The notes beneath the pieces were generated by a model that saw only the letters and a list, made by a program, of their open reading frames with translations, ran no database searches and was not told the origin of the DNA. From contig JACPUC010000002.1 in assembly GCA_016192455.1 (NCBI GenBank), positions 62,001 to 126,000 of the forward strand: DNA of 64,000 bases, in the 5' to 3' direction. Positions 51,084-61,118 of the stretch are shown here, piece by piece; position 1 is the first letter of the stretch, and each line of letters starts with the position of its first letter. Origin of the DNA: Candidatus Tectimicrobiota bacterium. GTDB lineage: Bacteria > JACPUC01. The position numbers and the translations under genes were made by a program.

Positions 51084-51264
51084 GGCAACTTCGTCCCTCT
51101 CCTCGCCTCCGTGGATGAATGGGCGCCAGGCGTCCGGACGCGACGCCGTCGCCTCTCCTGCCCGCTCGCCCCGAGTCCCGCAGCGGCAGCGCCGGGCGAA
51201 GCCCATGCCGTGAGGCCCGCGCCTGAGGCAGCCGCCGCGCCGCTGGGCCGGTGACGCGGGCCTC

Positions 51265-53160
51265 TCACGCGGCGGGCTCGTGCCCGTCCCCCTCGCCCAG
51301 GGCGCGCGATTTCTTCAGGATCGCCTGCAGCTCGGCGCCGCTGATGTCTTCATACTGGAGGAGATGCTCGGCCATCGTGTCCAGAAGCTCGCGCCGCTTG
51401 CGCAGCAGATCAAGCACGCGCAGGTGCGCCGTGTCGAGGAGCTCCCGCACCTCGGCGTCGATGGCGCGCGCCGTCTCCTCGCTGTACTCCTGCCGCGTCG
51501 TGCCCCAGCCGTCAACGGGCAGGAAGGGGGAGCGCTGGCGCTCATAGGTGACGATCCCCAGGTGCTCGCTCATGCCGTACTCCGCCACCATGCTGCGGGC
51601 CAGGTCGGTCGCCCGCTGCAGATCGTTCTGGGCGCCGGTCGAAATCTCGTTGAAGACGATCTCCTCGGCGCAGCGGCCGCCCAGCAGCACCGCCAGCTTG
51701 TCGAGGAGCTCGCTCTTCGACATCAGGAAGCGGTCCTCCGTGGGCCGCTGCAGGGTGTAGCCCAACGCCGCGATGCCGCGGGGGATGATCGACACCTTCT
51801 GCACCGGGTCGGCGTGCCGCACGGCGCTCGCCGCCAGCGCGTGCCCCGACTCGTGGTAGGCGACGGTGCGCTTCTCCTGCTCGTTGAGGCGGCGCGATTT
51901 CTTCTCCAGGCCGGCCACGATGCGCTCGATGGCCTCCTCGAAATCGGCCATCGCCACCGCCGGTTTCTCCTTCCGCGCCGCCAGGAGGGCGGCCTCGTTC
52001 ACCACATTCGCTAGGTCGGCCCCCACGAAGCCAGGCGTGATGCCCGCCAGGGCGCGGAAATCGACGTCGGGGCCGAGGGTGATGGGTTGCGCGTGCACCT
52101 CGAGAATCTGCTGCCGCCCCAGGAGGTCGGGCCGATCGACGAGGACGTGGCGGTCGAAGCGGCCCGGGCGCAACAGGGCGGGGTCGAGGATCTCCGGCCG
52201 GTTCGTGGCCGCCAGGATGATCACCCCGGCCTCGGTGGAGAAGCCGTCCATCTCGACGAGGAGCTGGTTCAACGTCTGGTCGCGTTCGTCGTGGCCCCCC
52301 ATGGGATTGAGTGCCCGCACCTTGCCGAGGGCGTCGAGCTCGTCGATGAAGATGATGCAAGGCGCCTTCGTCTGCGCCTGCTGGAAGAGGTCGCGCACGC
52401 GCGCCGCGCCGACGCCCACGAACATCTCGACGAACTCCGAGCCGCTGAGGCTGAAGAAGGGCACGCTCGCCTCGCCGGCGACCGCCTTGGCGAGCAGCGT
52501 CTTGCCGGTGCCCGGCGGGCCGACCAGCAGCACCCCCTTGGGGATCTTGCCACCCAGGCGCCGGAAGCGCTCAGGGCTGCGCAGGAACAGCACTACCTCC
52601 TCGAGTTCGGCCTTGGCCTCCTCGATGCCGGCCACGTCCTTGAAGGTCACGCCGGTCGATTTCTCGACGTAGACCTTCGCTTTGCTGCGGCCGATGCTCA
52701 TCAGGCCGCCGGCCCCCGCCGTGATGCGTTTCAACAGGAAGCTCCAGATGAGGAGGAAGAGGATGATCGGCACCACCCAGCCCAGGACCGACTTCAGCCA
52801 GGTGTTCTCGTAGCGCCCGGCAAAGCGCACCCCGGCTGCCTCCAGCTCGGCGGCGAGGTTGGGATCATCCACCCGCACCGTGGCGAACCGCCGCAGACCG
52901 TCCTTGTCCCGCTCCAGGCGCGCTGCCTTCTCGGCAGGCAGGAGCGTGGCGAGCGCCTGCGAGCGCACCTTGCCGCTGAGGATCGCCGTGCCGATCTCCA
53001 CCTCGACGACGCCGTGCTCCTTGACGAGCTTCTTGAAGTCGCTGTAGTCGAGGGTCTCGATCTGCGGGGCGGAGACGAGGGCATGGGCCGCGAAGAGCGC
53101 CGCCAGCGCCAGCACGAAGTACCAGAGTGAGAACTGATGGTGCTTCTCCAACCTCTCCAC
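51265..53160 (-). CDS. ftsH: ATP-dependent zinc metalloprotease FtsH
   Basis: A 631-residue membrane AAA protease. Two transmembrane helices (about residues 11-29 and 127-145) flank a short periplasmic domain. Walker A GPPGTGKT lies near 214-221, Walker B FIDELDA near 272, the second region of homology near 320 ([21 protein letters not shown]), and the zinc site HESGH near 432. Start is a GTG at 53160 just after AGAGGA; the exact start is uncertain by a few codons. FtsH degrades damaged or unassembled membrane proteins. Its place between copA and csoR is unusual and suggests quality control during copper stress. It may be a second, specialised FtsH copy. Confidence 0.93.
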   Translation of the reverse strand: MERLEKHHQFSLWYFVLALAALFAAHALVSAPQIETLDYSDFKKLVKEHGVVEVEIGTAILSGKVRSQALATLLPAEKAARLERDKDGLRRFATVRVDDPNLAAELEAAGVRFAGRYENTWLKSVLGWVVPIILFLLIWSFLLKRITAGAGGLMSIGRSKAKVYVEKSTGVTFKDVAGIEEAKAELEEVVLFLRSPERFRRLGGKIPKGVLLVGPPGTGKTLLAKAVAGEASVPFFSLSGSEFVEMFVGVGAARVRDLFQQAQTKAPCIIFIDELDALGKVRALNPMGGHDERDQTLNQLLVEMDGFSTEAGVIILAATNRPEILDPALLRPGRFDRHVLVDRPDLLGRQQILEVHAQPITLGPDVDFRALAGITPGFVGADLANVVNEAALLAARKEKPAVAMADFEEAIERIVAGLEKKSRRLNEQEKRTVAYHESGHALAASAVRHADPVQKVSIIPRGIAALGYTLQRPTEDRFLMSKSELLDKLAVLLGGRCAEEIVFNEISTGAQNDLQRATDLARSMVAEYGMSEHLGIVTYERQRSPFLPVDGWGTTRQEYSEETARAIDAEVRELLDTAHLRVLDLLRKRRELLDTMAEHLLQYEDISGAELQAILKKSRALGEGDGHEPAA

Positions 53161-53265
53161 TCCTCTCGATTCGCGGCAGGTGGCTCAGGCGGTGCCTGGG
53201 CTGCCGCAGAGGGTAGGCGAGACCCCGGCGCTCCGCGCGAGACGTCCGTGCCGGGCCTGCCGCTG

Positions 53266-55950
53266 CTACTCCGCTCCTGGCATGCGGAAGCGTCGCAGGC
53301 GCAGCGAATTGCTCACCACCGACACGGAGCTGAAGGCCATGGCGAGCGAGGCGAACATCGGGTTCAACAGGACGCCGAAGAACGGGTAGAGCACACCGGC
53401 GGCGATGGGAATGCCGGCGCTGTTGTAAGCGAAGGCCCAGAAGAGGTTCTGCTTGATGGTGCGCAGGGTGGCGCGGCTGAGCGTGATGGCCGCGGCCACG
53501 CCGCCGAGGTCGTCGCGGATGAGGGTGATGTCGGAGGCCTCCATGGCGATATCGGTGCCGGTGCCGATGGCGATCCCCACGTCAGCCTGCGCCAGGGCCG
53601 GCGCATCATTGATGCCGTCGCCGACCATCGCCACCTTGCGCCCCTCCGCCTGCAGCTTCTGGATGGCCGCGGCCTTGCCGTCGGGGAGGACTTCCGCGAG
53701 GACCTCATCGATTCCCGCCTGGCGGGCGATGGCTTCTGCGGTGGAGCGCGCATCGCCGGTGAGCATGACGACGCGCAGCCTGGCGCGCCGCAGGGCGCGC
53801 ACCGCCGCCACCGACGTCTCGCGCAGCGTGTCGGCTACCGCGATGAGACCCGCCGGCGCGCCGCCTACCACCACGTACATGCTCGTCTTCCCCTCCTGGG
53901 CCAGCTTCAGGGCCTGGGTGCTGGAGGTGGCGACGTCGATGCCGAGATCCTCCATCATCGCGCGGTTGCCGAGCGCCACGCTCTTCCCGGCGATGGTGGC
54001 GGTGATGCCGCGGCCGGGCCACGCCGCGAACTCCTCCGGGGCCGGCAGATCCAGCTCGCGCTCGCGGGCCCGCGCCACGATAGCCGCGCCCAGGGGGTGC
54101 TCGGAGCCCTGCTCGGCGGCGGCGGCGAGGCGCAGCACCTCGTCCTCATCATAGCCCTGGAACGAGATGATATCGGTGACTTCCGGCTTGCCCTTTGTCA
54201 GCGTGCCGGTCTTGTCCAGGACGATGGTGTCGAGTTTGCACGCTGTCTCCAGGCTCTCGGCGCTCTTGAAGAGGATGCCGTTCTCCGCCCCCTTGCCGCT
54301 GCCCACCATGATCGCCGTCGGCGTGGCCAGCCCCAGGGCGCACGGGCAGGCGATGATGAGCACCGCGATGAAGTTCAAGAGGGCGAACGTGAAGGCCGGA
54401 TCGGGCCCGGCGAGCCACCAGACGCCGAGGGTCACGAGGGCGAGTGCGATGACGATGGGGACGAAGACCGCCGCGATCGTATCCGCCAGCCGCTGGATCG
54501 GCGCCTTCGAACCCTGCGCCTGCTCGACGAGTTTGATGATCTGCGCCAGGGCGGTCTCGGCGCCGACGCGCGTGGCGCGGAAGGTGAGGCGTCCCGTTTG
54601 GTTCACGGTGGCGCCGATGACCTCATCGCCGGCATGCTTCTCCACCGGGATGCTCTCGCCGGTGAGCATCGACTCATCAATGGCGGAGGCGCCGTCCAGG
54701 ACGATGCCATCGACGGGCACCTTCTCGCCCGGCCGCACCACGACCACGTCGCCCACCTGCACCGTCTCGATGGGCACGTCCTCCTCGCGGCCGTCGCGCA
54801 GGATGCGGGCGGTCTTCGCCCGCAGGCCCATGAGCTTCTTGATGGCCTCCGAGGTCTGCCCCTTGGCGCGCGCCTCGAGCAGCCGGCCCACGAGGATGAG
54901 GGTGATGATCACCGCGGCGGTGTCGTAGTAGACGTGCACCTCGCGGCCGGCGGTGACGAGCCGCGGCCAGAACGTCGCCACGGCGCTGTAGACGAAGGCC
55001 GCCGAGGTGCCGACGGCGATGAGGGTGTTCATGTCGGCGCTGCCGTGGCGGAGCTGCTTGAAGAAGCCGGCATAGAACTGCCAGCCGCACCAGAACTGCA
55101 CCGGCAGGGTGAGGAGGAAGTAGGCGAGGAAGAGCTGCGCCTCCGGCACGGCGGCAAGGCCAGGAATCCTGCCGCGGAACGTTTCGACGAGGAGGAGGGC
55201 GGAGAGCACCGCGCCGACGGCGACCTTGCGCTTCAGGGTGGCGATCTCGCGCTGCCGCGCCTGGCGTTCGTGATCGACCAGGGCGGCCTCGTCGAGGACC
55301 TCGCGGGCGCCGTAACCGGCCGCCTCGACGGCGCGCACCAGCTCCGCCGCCGTCACGCTCCCCGGCAGCAGGCGCACGGCGGCGCGCTGCGTGGCGAGGT
55401 TGACGGTCGCCGAGGTCACCCCATCGAGGCGACGCAGAGCGCGCTCCACCGCGTTCACGCAGCTCGCGCAGGTCATCCCCTGGATGCTCAGGCTCACCTC
55501 GGCTTGCGGCACCTCATAGCCTAGCCCTACAATGGTCTCGGCGAGGCGCTGGGGGTTCGTCTGCCGCGGATCATAGACGAGGCTCGCCTTCTCCGCCGCG
55601 AAATTGACGTTCGCCCGGCTCACCCCAGCGGCTTTGCCCAGGCCGCGCTCGATGGTCGCCGCGCAGCTCGCGCAGCTCATCCCCTTCACGGAGAGGTCGA
55701 GCTGCCGCAACGCGGCGGGGGTGGGGGGGAGAGCGGCGGCTGCCTCGGCCCCGTCGCCGCCGGCATGCGCCGTTGCCGCGGCGTCGGACGCTCCAGCGGC
55801 GCCCTCGCCGTTGAGGTACTGGACGGGGTCGCGCGCGAAGGCGTCACGGCACCCGGGGTTGCAGAAGTAATAGGTCGCGCCGTCGTACTCCATCCTGGCT
55901 GCTGCGGCATGCTCAGCCACGGTCATGCCGCAGACGGGATCACGTGCCAT
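53266..55950 (-). CDS. copA: copper-translocating P1B-type ATPase with YHS and two HMA domains
   Basis: An 894-residue Cu(I)-exporting ATPase. The N-terminus is a YHS domain (DPVCGMTV at 4-11, YYFCNPGC at 27-34), followed by an Ala-rich linker and two heavy-metal-associated domains with GMSCASC at 90-96 and GMTCASC at 158-164. The membrane part has the CPC motif (ACPCALG near 535), DKTGTLTKG near 577 with the phosphorylated Asp, an HP motif (EHPLGAA), and the hinge [10 protein letters not shown] near 770. ATG at 55950 has AGGAGGG upstream. It is the first gene of the copA-ftsH-csoR-SUMF1 operon and probably exports Cu(I) from the cytoplasm. Confidence 0.95.
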   Translation of the reverse strand: MARDPVCGMTVAEHAAAARMEYDGATYYFCNPGCRDAFARDPVQYLNGEGAAGASDAAATAHAGGDGAEAAAALPPTPAALRQLDLSVKGMSCASCAATIERGLGKAAGVSRANVNFAAEKASLVYDPRQTNPQRLAETIVGLGYEVPQAEVSLSIQGMTCASCVNAVERALRRLDGVTSATVNLATQRAAVRLLPGSVTAAELVRAVEAAGYGAREVLDEAALVDHERQARQREIATLKRKVAVGAVLSALLLVETFRGRIPGLAAVPEAQLFLAYFLLTLPVQFWCGWQFYAGFFKQLRHGSADMNTLIAVGTSAAFVYSAVATFWPRLVTAGREVHVYYDTAAVIITLILVGRLLEARAKGQTSEAIKKLMGLRAKTARILRDGREEDVPIETVQVGDVVVVRPGEKVPVDGIVLDGASAIDESMLTGESIPVEKHAGDEVIGATVNQTGRLTFRATRVGAETALAQIIKLVEQAQGSKAPIQRLADTIAAVFVPIVIALALVTLGVWWLAGPDPAFTFALLNFIAVLIIACPCALGLATPTAIMVGSGKGAENGILFKSAESLETACKLDTIVLDKTGTLTKGKPEVTDIISFQGYDEDEVLRLAAAAEQGSEHPLGAAIVARARERELDLPAPEEFAAWPGRGITATIAGKSVALGNRAMMEDLGIDVATSSTQALKLAQEGKTSMYVVVGGAPAGLIAVADTLRETSVAAVRALRRARLRVVMLTGDARSTAEAIARQAGIDEVLAEVLPDGKAAAIQKLQAEGRKVAMVGDGINDAPALAQADVGIAIGTGTDIAMEASDITLIRDDLGGVAAAITLSRATLRTIKQNLFWAFAYNSAGIPIAAGVLYPFFGVLLNPMFASLAMAFSSVSVVSNSLRLRRFRMPGAE

Positions 55951-56283
55951 GGGCGAACCCTCCTGGGGAAGAGCCAAGCAAGGAAAAACCACCGGCGGCC
56001 GCTCCCCCCAATATAGGATACCCCCCCACCCCATGTCAATGGGGCGGAGGCGGGGGAGGAACCCAAGGGGCCGGAGGAGGTCATGCCCTGTCCGGCAAGG
56101 AGGCCCCCCTCTTGAGTATCGCGCCTCAGGGGAGGCGCCGCAAGCCTCCCCCGGCTGTTCCCCCGCCGCGTCGGCCTGAACCAGGAGGTCGACGGCCGGA
56201 GGGCGTCGCGGCGGCGGGACAACGGCGGCAGAATCGATGGGACGAGGCACGGGACCGTGTCGTTCCGTGCAGGGAGAGCAAGG
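55951..56283. other. divergent region between copA and the orphan hyuB-like gene
   Basis: These 333 bases hold the copA promoter at 56010-56039. No promoter is clear for the rightward gene, and no gene is seen. Confidence 0.5.
56010..56039 (-). promoter_or_regulatory. copA operon promoter with G-rich spacer (candidate CsoR site)
   Basis: On the minus strand a perfect TTGACA (56039-56034) is followed after 18 bases by TATATT (56015-56010), five of six matches to TATAAT. The spacer is a G tract (GGGGTGGGGGGGTAT) that resembles a CsoR half-site (consensus TACCC...GGGTA type), although the second half of the pseudo-palindrome is not clear. Leader length to the ATG would be about 53 bases. Confidence 0.6.
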
Positions 56284-57954
56284 ATGGAACTCGATCCCCT
56301 AACCCTTGCGGTGATCAAGGGCGGCCTCGAGCAGGTGGCCGAAGAGATGGACCTGACGCTGCGGCGCTGCGCCTTTTCGCCGGTGATCTCCGAGTCGTGC
56401 GATATGGCCAACGGCATCTACACCGCCCACGATGGCGAGGTGATCGTCCAGGGCCCGAAAGGGTTGCCGGTCTTCGTGGCGATCATGCAGTTCGCGGTGA
56501 AGGTGGTCATGGAGGAGGCCGGCGCCGGCGGTCTGGCGCCGGGTGACATCTTCATCCTCAACGATCCGGCCTCCGGTGGCAGCCACCTCAACGACATGAA
56601 ACTGGTGCGGCCGGTCTTCCATGACGGCAAGCTCTTCGCCATGCTCGCCAACACCGCGCACTGGATCGACCTGGGGGGCAATGTGCCGGGGAACTTCGGC
56701 GTGCGCGCCAGCGAGATTTTCCAGGAGGGGTTCCGCCTGACGCCGGTGAAGATTTACGCTGCCGGCGTGCTCAACGAGGCGCTGCTCGAGACGATCCTGG
56801 CGAACACGCGCGTGCCGCAGTGGTGCTACGGCGATCTGCAGGCACAGGTGAACGCCCTGCTCGTCGGCGAGCGCCGCCTTGGGGTGCTCATCGAGCGCTA
56901 CGGGGCCGACCTCCTGCAGGCGGCGATCGCCGAGCTGCGCCGCCGCGCCGAGCAGCAGATGCGGGCCGCCATCGCCGACATTCCCGACGGCACCTACCGA
57001 TTCAGCGATGGCCTCGATAACGACGGCGTGGAGGACCGCCCGCTCACCATCGTCCTGGCCCTGGAGGTACGCGGCAACGAGATGAGCCTCGACTTCACCG
57101 GCACCTCGCCGCAGGCGCAGGGAACCGTCAATGTGTCGCTGAGTACGGCGATCTCGAGCGCCTACGTGGCCATCAAGCACGTCTTCCCGCACGTCCCCCT
57201 GAACGGCGGCTGTTTCGCACCCATCACGTTCACCATTCCTCCCGGCAGCCTCCTGCATCCGGGGGAGGCGAGCGCGGCGGGGGGGTACAACGAGACGGCC
57301 ATGCGCATCATCGACGTGGTGCTGGGGGCGCTGGGGCAGGCGGTGCCGAAGCAGGTGCCCGCCGCCTGCTTCTCGACGCTCAACGCCATCCTGATCAGCG
57401 GCCGGCATGCGCGGCGCGGCCGCTACGTGATGTTCAGCTTCACCGGCGGCGGCAACGGCGCGGCGGCGACCCTCGACGGTCTGACGCACTGCAACGCCGC
57501 TGTCGGCATGGCGCGCAGCCAACCCTGGGAAATCATCGAGCACCTCTACCCCGTGCTCTACCACCAGGTGGCGCTGCGGGTCGACTCGGCCGGCGCCGGC
57601 CGCCAGCGGGGCGGCTTCGGGGCGATCTACCGCTACGAGCTGCGTGACGGCCCGGCGGTCGCCTCCATCCTGGGGGATCGCAGCCGGCGCGGGCCGTTCG
57701 GCGTGCACGGCGGCCAGCCGGGAGCCACGAGCCGGGTGCGCTTCCTGCGGCGCGGCGGCGTCTACGAGCCGCCGCTCGGCACGAAGGACGAGCACATCGC
57801 GCTGCAGGCGGGCGATATCATCGAGCTGCAGACGCCGGGTGGCGGCGGCTATGGCGATCCACGCCAGCGCAGCCGCGCGGCGATCACGCGCGACCTGGCC
57901 CGCGGCTACCTGACGCTCGAGGCGGCGCGGCGAGAGTATGGGTACAAAGGATAA
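56284..57954 (+). CDS. hydantoinase B/oxoprolinase family protein, orphan
   Basis: A 556-residue HyuB-type protein, distinct from the one at 47476-49041. It has [16 protein letters not shown] near 27-42, [13 protein letters not shown] near 93-105, [11 protein letters not shown] near 122-132, [15 protein letters not shown] near 260-274, and the terminal Gly-rich [10 protein letters not shown] followed by an extra 30-residue helical tail. The His-His of ANRAHHAD is replaced by AHW here. ATG at 56284 follows an AGGGAGAGCAAGG purine tract. No HyuA gene adjoins it; the only one in the window is 9 kb away, so the partner is unclear. Confidence 0.88.
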   Translation: MELDPLTLAVIKGGLEQVAEEMDLTLRRCAFSPVISESCDMANGIYTAHDGEVIVQGPKGLPVFVAIMQFAVKVVMEEAGAGGLAPGDIFILNDPASGGSHLNDMKLVRPVFHDGKLFAMLANTAHWIDLGGNVPGNFGVRASEIFQEGFRLTPVKIYAAGVLNEALLETILANTRVPQWCYGDLQAQVNALLVGERRLGVLIERYGADLLQAAIAELRRRAEQQMRAAIADIPDGTYRFSDGLDNDGVEDRPLTIVLALEVRGNEMSLDFTGTSPQAQGTVNVSLSTAISSAYVAIKHVFPHVPLNGGCFAPITFTIPPGSLLHPGEASAAGGYNETAMRIIDVVLGALGQAVPKQVPAACFSTLNAILISGRHARRGRYVMFSFTGGGNGAAATLDGLTHCNAAVGMARSQPWEIIEHLYPVLYHQVALRVDSAGAGRQRGGFGAIYRYELRDGPAVASILGDRSRRGPFGVHGGQPGATSRVRFLRRGGVYEPPLGTKDEHIALQAGDIIELQTPGGGGYGDPRQRSRAAITRDLARGYLTLEAARREYGYKG

Positions 57955-58226
57955 GAGCCGAAGGGAAGGGTGAAGCGGGGTGACAGAAGTTGAAGGGAAG
58001 CTGTGGGAGTAGGAGCGCGGGCGCTCCGTGGGTTGATGAAGCGCGACGAAGTGGCAATGGGTTTCACGGCGGCAGGGAGCGGGGTGGCGCGGGCGTGCGA
58101 GGCGGCGCAAGCGTGCCACGCTGCGCCTCGCCGCCCGCAAAAGCGGGCATGCGGCGTGCGGGCGTCCCGCCCGTACTGCGCCGCCGCTGGGGGTCGCTGC
58201 GGGCAAGATGCCCGCGCTCCGAATCA
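57955..58226. repeat. intergenic region with short GC-rich hairpins
   Basis: Two small perfect hairpins lie here: GCGGG-CGT-CCCGC at 58158-58170 and GCGGGC-AAGAT-GCCCGC at 58199-58215. The surrounding text (AGGAGCGCGGGCGCTCC near 58010 and GCCCGCGCTCC near 58211) repeats similar words. This is the look of dispersed intergenic repeats rather than of a terminator, since no T tract follows. Confidence 0.5.
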
Positions 58227-58577
58227 TCACCTCCACGCTCGCGACGAAGGCGGACGACGCCCCGGCCGGGGCGGGGGGGACGGCGGCAGCTCAGTCTCGA
58301 TCTCTTTGATGGTGAGCTTCAGCTCGCCGAATGCTTCCCGGTTCTCCTCGATAAGCTGGCGCATGGCTTGGCTGAGGGTCTGGAGCTGGGAGAGGCAGAA
58401 AGCCTTCACGCTGGCATCGGTGCTGTCCATGTATTGATCGAGGAGGAGGCGGTAGTCGTGGCCCAGGCGGGTGATGCGCTCCGCGACGGAGCGCGGCACG
58501 AAGATGCTCCGCAGAGAGCGGTAGAGATGCCGCCAGCTCTCGAGGTTGGCGATGAGGTCATCATTGCGGGAGTGCAT
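58227..58577 (-). CDS. small coiled-coil protein of unknown function
   Basis: A 116-residue, highly helical and charged protein with heptad-like repeats in the middle (LIANLESWRHLYRSLRSIF, then LSQLQTLSQAMRQLIEENREA) and a Pro/Arg-rich tail. The ATG at 58577 is chosen because the frame upstream is low-complexity Pro/Arg/Ala sequence. There is no ribosome site, but a promoter with its -10 ends six bases before the ATG, which would make a leaderless mRNA. I do not recognise a family. The next gene on the same strand encodes a ferritin-like protein upstream of it. Confidence 0.6.
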   Translation of the reverse strand: MHSRNDDLIANLESWRHLYRSLRSIFVPRSVAERITRLGHDYRLLLDQYMDSTDASVKAFCLSQLQTLSQAMRQLIEENREAFGELKLTIKEIETELPPSPPPRPGRRPPSSRAWR

Positions 58578-58583
58578 AGGGGC

Positions 58584-58612
58584 AAGGTAAGCGAATAAAA
58601 AGCAAAAGTCAA
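58584..58612 (-). promoter_or_regulatory. promoter giving a possible leaderless transcript
   Basis: On the minus strand TTGACT (58612-58607) and TACCTT (58589-58584) are 17 bases apart. The ATG at 58577 begins seven bases after the end of the -10, exactly where transcription should start. The spacer is AT-rich in a GC-rich region. Confidence 0.45.
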
Positions 58613-58825
58613 CCTCGCATACCTCTCCCCTGCACCTGACTCGCCGCAACGGCGCGTGATGGGGCGACGGAGGGGGTGCGGCGATGGGCGTGGCGTCTGC
58701 CCCTGGGCGAGCCGCCGAACAACTCGCGGCGTGAGGGGAGGGGGGCAGCGATTCCCTAGGAAGGACCTTGCACCACTTCCGCGTCCAACGCCTCGAATTG
58801 GTGGCGGAATTTCTCCGCGACAACT

Positions 58826-59668
58826 TTAAAGCGCCGCGGCGCGGAAGACCGTCGCGGGCGCGATGCGCTCGCCGTAAAAGTCGGCCTCCAGGGCGCGCAT
58901 TGCCTCGTCGCTCAGCGGCTTCAGGTACTGCTCGTTGCGCTGCCAGATCTCGAGGATGCGCACGCGCTTGATGCGCTCGCGCAGCGCGTCGAACTCCTCG
59001 CGTGAGGGCAGGTCGCGCATAAGGGCGTGGATGGTCTCCGGGCCGTGGTGCAGCTCGTCCGCGGCGATGCGGCGCTCGATCTCGACCAGCCGCCGGCTGA
59101 ACTCGTCGCTGACGGGAATTCTGCTCTGTGCCCAGTGCCAGCTCACCGCGCCCCCTTCGCCGCAGGCGCGGATGAGTGCGGCGCCCCAGGCGGAGCTGGC
59201 CTCGCAGAGCGCGGCGCGCTCGGTGAAGCAGGCATAGTTATGCGGCCAGCGCTCGTGCGTCCGGCGGTAGTCGCCGTATCCCAGCAGCGCATAGGCTTTC
59301 GGCGGGCAGTACTCGTACATGTCAGCGATCGGGCAGGGTTTCCCCTCGAGGCGCCAGGTGAGGAGTTCCAGGTAGGCTTCGTAGTGCTCCGCCTCTTCCA
59401 GGGCGTCCTGGAGCGACTTGCGCAGCTCGGCGGAGGAGCCGTGCGGTGTGGCGCCGAGGCAGCGCCGCGCATGCATGACGACGGCGCCATACTCCTTGCC
59501 CGCCTGCAAGGCCAGCCAACTCACGTCGCGCTGCCAGGTGCGCGCCGCGGCATACGCCAGCACCACCTGCCGCATGGTCGCGGCGCCGCGATCGAGGATG
59601 AGCAGAAGCTCCTCCTTGACCTGCTGCTGCTCAGCGCTCAAGCTCTGCTCGCTCGGGCTCTTCACCAT
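58826..59668 (-). CDS. ferritin-like diiron-type protein of unknown function
   Basis: A 280-residue helical protein. Two ExxH motifs, E92-A-E-H95 (in EEAEHYEAY) and E206-L-H-H209 (in ADELHHGPE), lie about 110 residues apart, with other helix-borne Glu residues (E59, E200) that could complete a diiron site in a four-helix bundle. AGGGAGGTGG lies a few bases before the ATG at 59668. A Cys/Tyr-rich stretch (KPCPIADMYEYCPPKAY) sits in the middle. It could be an oxygenase or a metal-storage protein; the family is not certain. No partner gene is obvious. Confidence 0.65.
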   Translation of the reverse strand: MVKSPSEQSLSAEQQQVKEELLLILDRGAATMRQVVLAYAAARTWQRDVSWLALQAGKEYGAVVMHARRCLGATPHGSSAELRKSLQDALEEAEHYEAYLELLTWRLEGKPCPIADMYEYCPPKAYALLGYGDYRRTHERWPHNYACFTERAALCEASSAWGAALIRACGEGGAVSWHWAQSRIPVSDEFSRRLVEIERRIAADELHHGPETIHALMRDLPSREEFDALRERIKRVRILEIWQRNEQYLKPLSDEAMRALEADFYGERIAPATVFRAAAL

Positions 59669-59912
59669 TCCACCTCCCTGTCTACCTTTGCGTGGTGCGT
59701 GGTGCGCCTACCAGCGACGCTCCATACCCGAGGATCGCCCGACGATGCAGGGTAGCAAGGGGAGGACGAGGCGGCAACGCTGCGGTGGGGTGGAACGAGG
59801 CGATCCAATCGAGCGGGAACGGCAGCCGCGCCCGCGAGCGGGAAGCAAACGCTTCCGCGAAGCACGCAGCGGCTGCATTTCGGCTGCGGTGGGGCAGCGC
59901 CGCAGCGGTGAG

Positions 59913-60740
59913 CTAATTGGACCCTGGGGCCTTGCTCTCCGTGTCCGGGAAGGTTCGGATGACGCGTTCAGTCCCCAACCGCGCCAGCGTGTCACTGCGT
60001 TGCCAGACCGCGCCGCCGCGCAGGAAGCGCCCCATCTTCAAGACGTTATCGAAGAGAGCCTCCTGCGTCTCGGCGTAGTGAGCCTGCCAGAGCACCATGC
60101 CGTCGCGCAGGCTGATGAGGAGCGCCCCGTAGCTCACCGCGGCCGGGCTGTCGACCGCCAGGGGGCCACCCTCGCGGTCACGATACAGGTAGACGATGCC
60201 GGTCAGGACGGCGTCGATCGTTCCCAGCGCTTCCGGCACAAGCTCCTCGCCCTGCTTGTCCGTCGGGCGTGCGGCCCCGGCGGCGGCCTCGGCATTCCCC
60301 TGGGCCTTCAGCGCCCGGCTTAGGCGCCGCTGCACGACTTTCTTGATGGCTTCAAGGCGTTCCGGCGGCAGCGCAATCCCGACCTCAGCCCGGCGGAGCT
60401 CCGGCAGGGTCTCGCCGGTGCCGCTCTCCGGCGGCAAGAGGTGGAGGGAGCGGTTGTTCCGCAGCTCGTTGTAGATGAACTGCGCCACCTTCTCGCCGGC
60501 GACGGGGTCGTCGCTCTCGTTGGCGAAGGGGAGCACGGCGATGCGCTGGAAGGCATAGTCGTGAATGCGCGTCACCCAGGCGGCCCGCACATTGGAAAGC
60601 TCCTTGGTGCGCAGGTGACGCTCAGCAAGCGCCATCCCCGAGACGCTCACCACGGCGAGCAGCGCGGCAAGGAGACTCAGCACCTGGAGCCGCGGACCGG
60701 TCGCAGGGAAGGGCTGGGAGACGAGGTGCGGCGTTCTCAA
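59913..60740 (-). CDS. membrane-anchored protein resembling FlgO/GNA1162-type envelope proteins
   Basis: A 275-residue protein. A TTG start at 60740 is supported by AAAGGA nine bases upstream; a TTG at 60833 would add a basic leader. A hydrophobic segment near residues 20-39 (LQVLSLLAALLAVVSVSGM) anchors or exports it; there is no lipobox Cys. The mature part begins RIAVLPFANESDDPVAGEKVAQFIYNEL, the classic start of the FlgO/LpoB/CsgG-like or GNA1162 family (the VLPF-N-S pattern), and later has DAVLTGIVYLYRDREGG and DGMVLWQAHY, the usual central beta strands. Such proteins assemble in the periplasm or outer membrane. Its function here is unknown. Confidence 0.7.
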   Translation of the reverse strand: MRTPHLVSQPFPATGPRLQVLSLLAALLAVVSVSGMALAERHLRTKELSNVRAAWVTRIHDYAFQRIAVLPFANESDDPVAGEKVAQFIYNELRNNRSLHLLPPESGTGETLPELRRAEVGIALPPERLEAIKKVVQRRLSRALKAQGNAEAAAGAARPTDKQGEELVPEALGTIDAVLTGIVYLYRDREGGPLAVDSPAAVSYGALLISLRDGMVLWQAHYAETQEALFDNVLKMGRFLRGGAVWQRSDTLARLGTERVIRTFPDTESKAPGSN

Positions 60741-61118
60741 AGGGGCATGTCCTTTCTTCACCTTCCGGCTGAAGGCTCGGCGGAGAGGTCGCAAAACCCT
60801 AGCGTACGGGGACCGAGGCACGAAATCAAGCAATTCTCCCGAAAATACCGCCCTGCCGATGCCGCAATAACTCCTGTTTCCACGCGCGCGGCGACCTCAC
60901 TCCGGCCGCCACGGCTCGGCGTGGGGGAGAAGCGCAGCGGCGCGCCGATTTCCTAGCTCGGCAGAGATGGTTCCTTAACGTATAGTATGCGCATCCGCCC
61001 CTCAGGAGTCCATAAGGTTGGTCCCTCGGAGAGCATTCGGGCCGCGGCGCGCAAGGATGCGCCGGCCACTCTCAGGATGCCGCCGTAGGGAGGGGCAGGG
61101 AGGAGAGGTTCCCCAGGC
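60741..61118. other. divergent intergenic region, no gene seen
   Basis: This 378-base spacer lies between the FlgO-like gene and the FkbM gene. A TATAGT at 60981-60986 could be a rightward -10 for the FkbM gene, but no -35 with proper spacing is visible. Confidence 0.4.

Noticed and set aside
53137-55524. A 795-codon open frame on the plus strand opposite copA
   Set aside because: The minus strand has every motif of CopA; the antisense frame has none and a biased composition.
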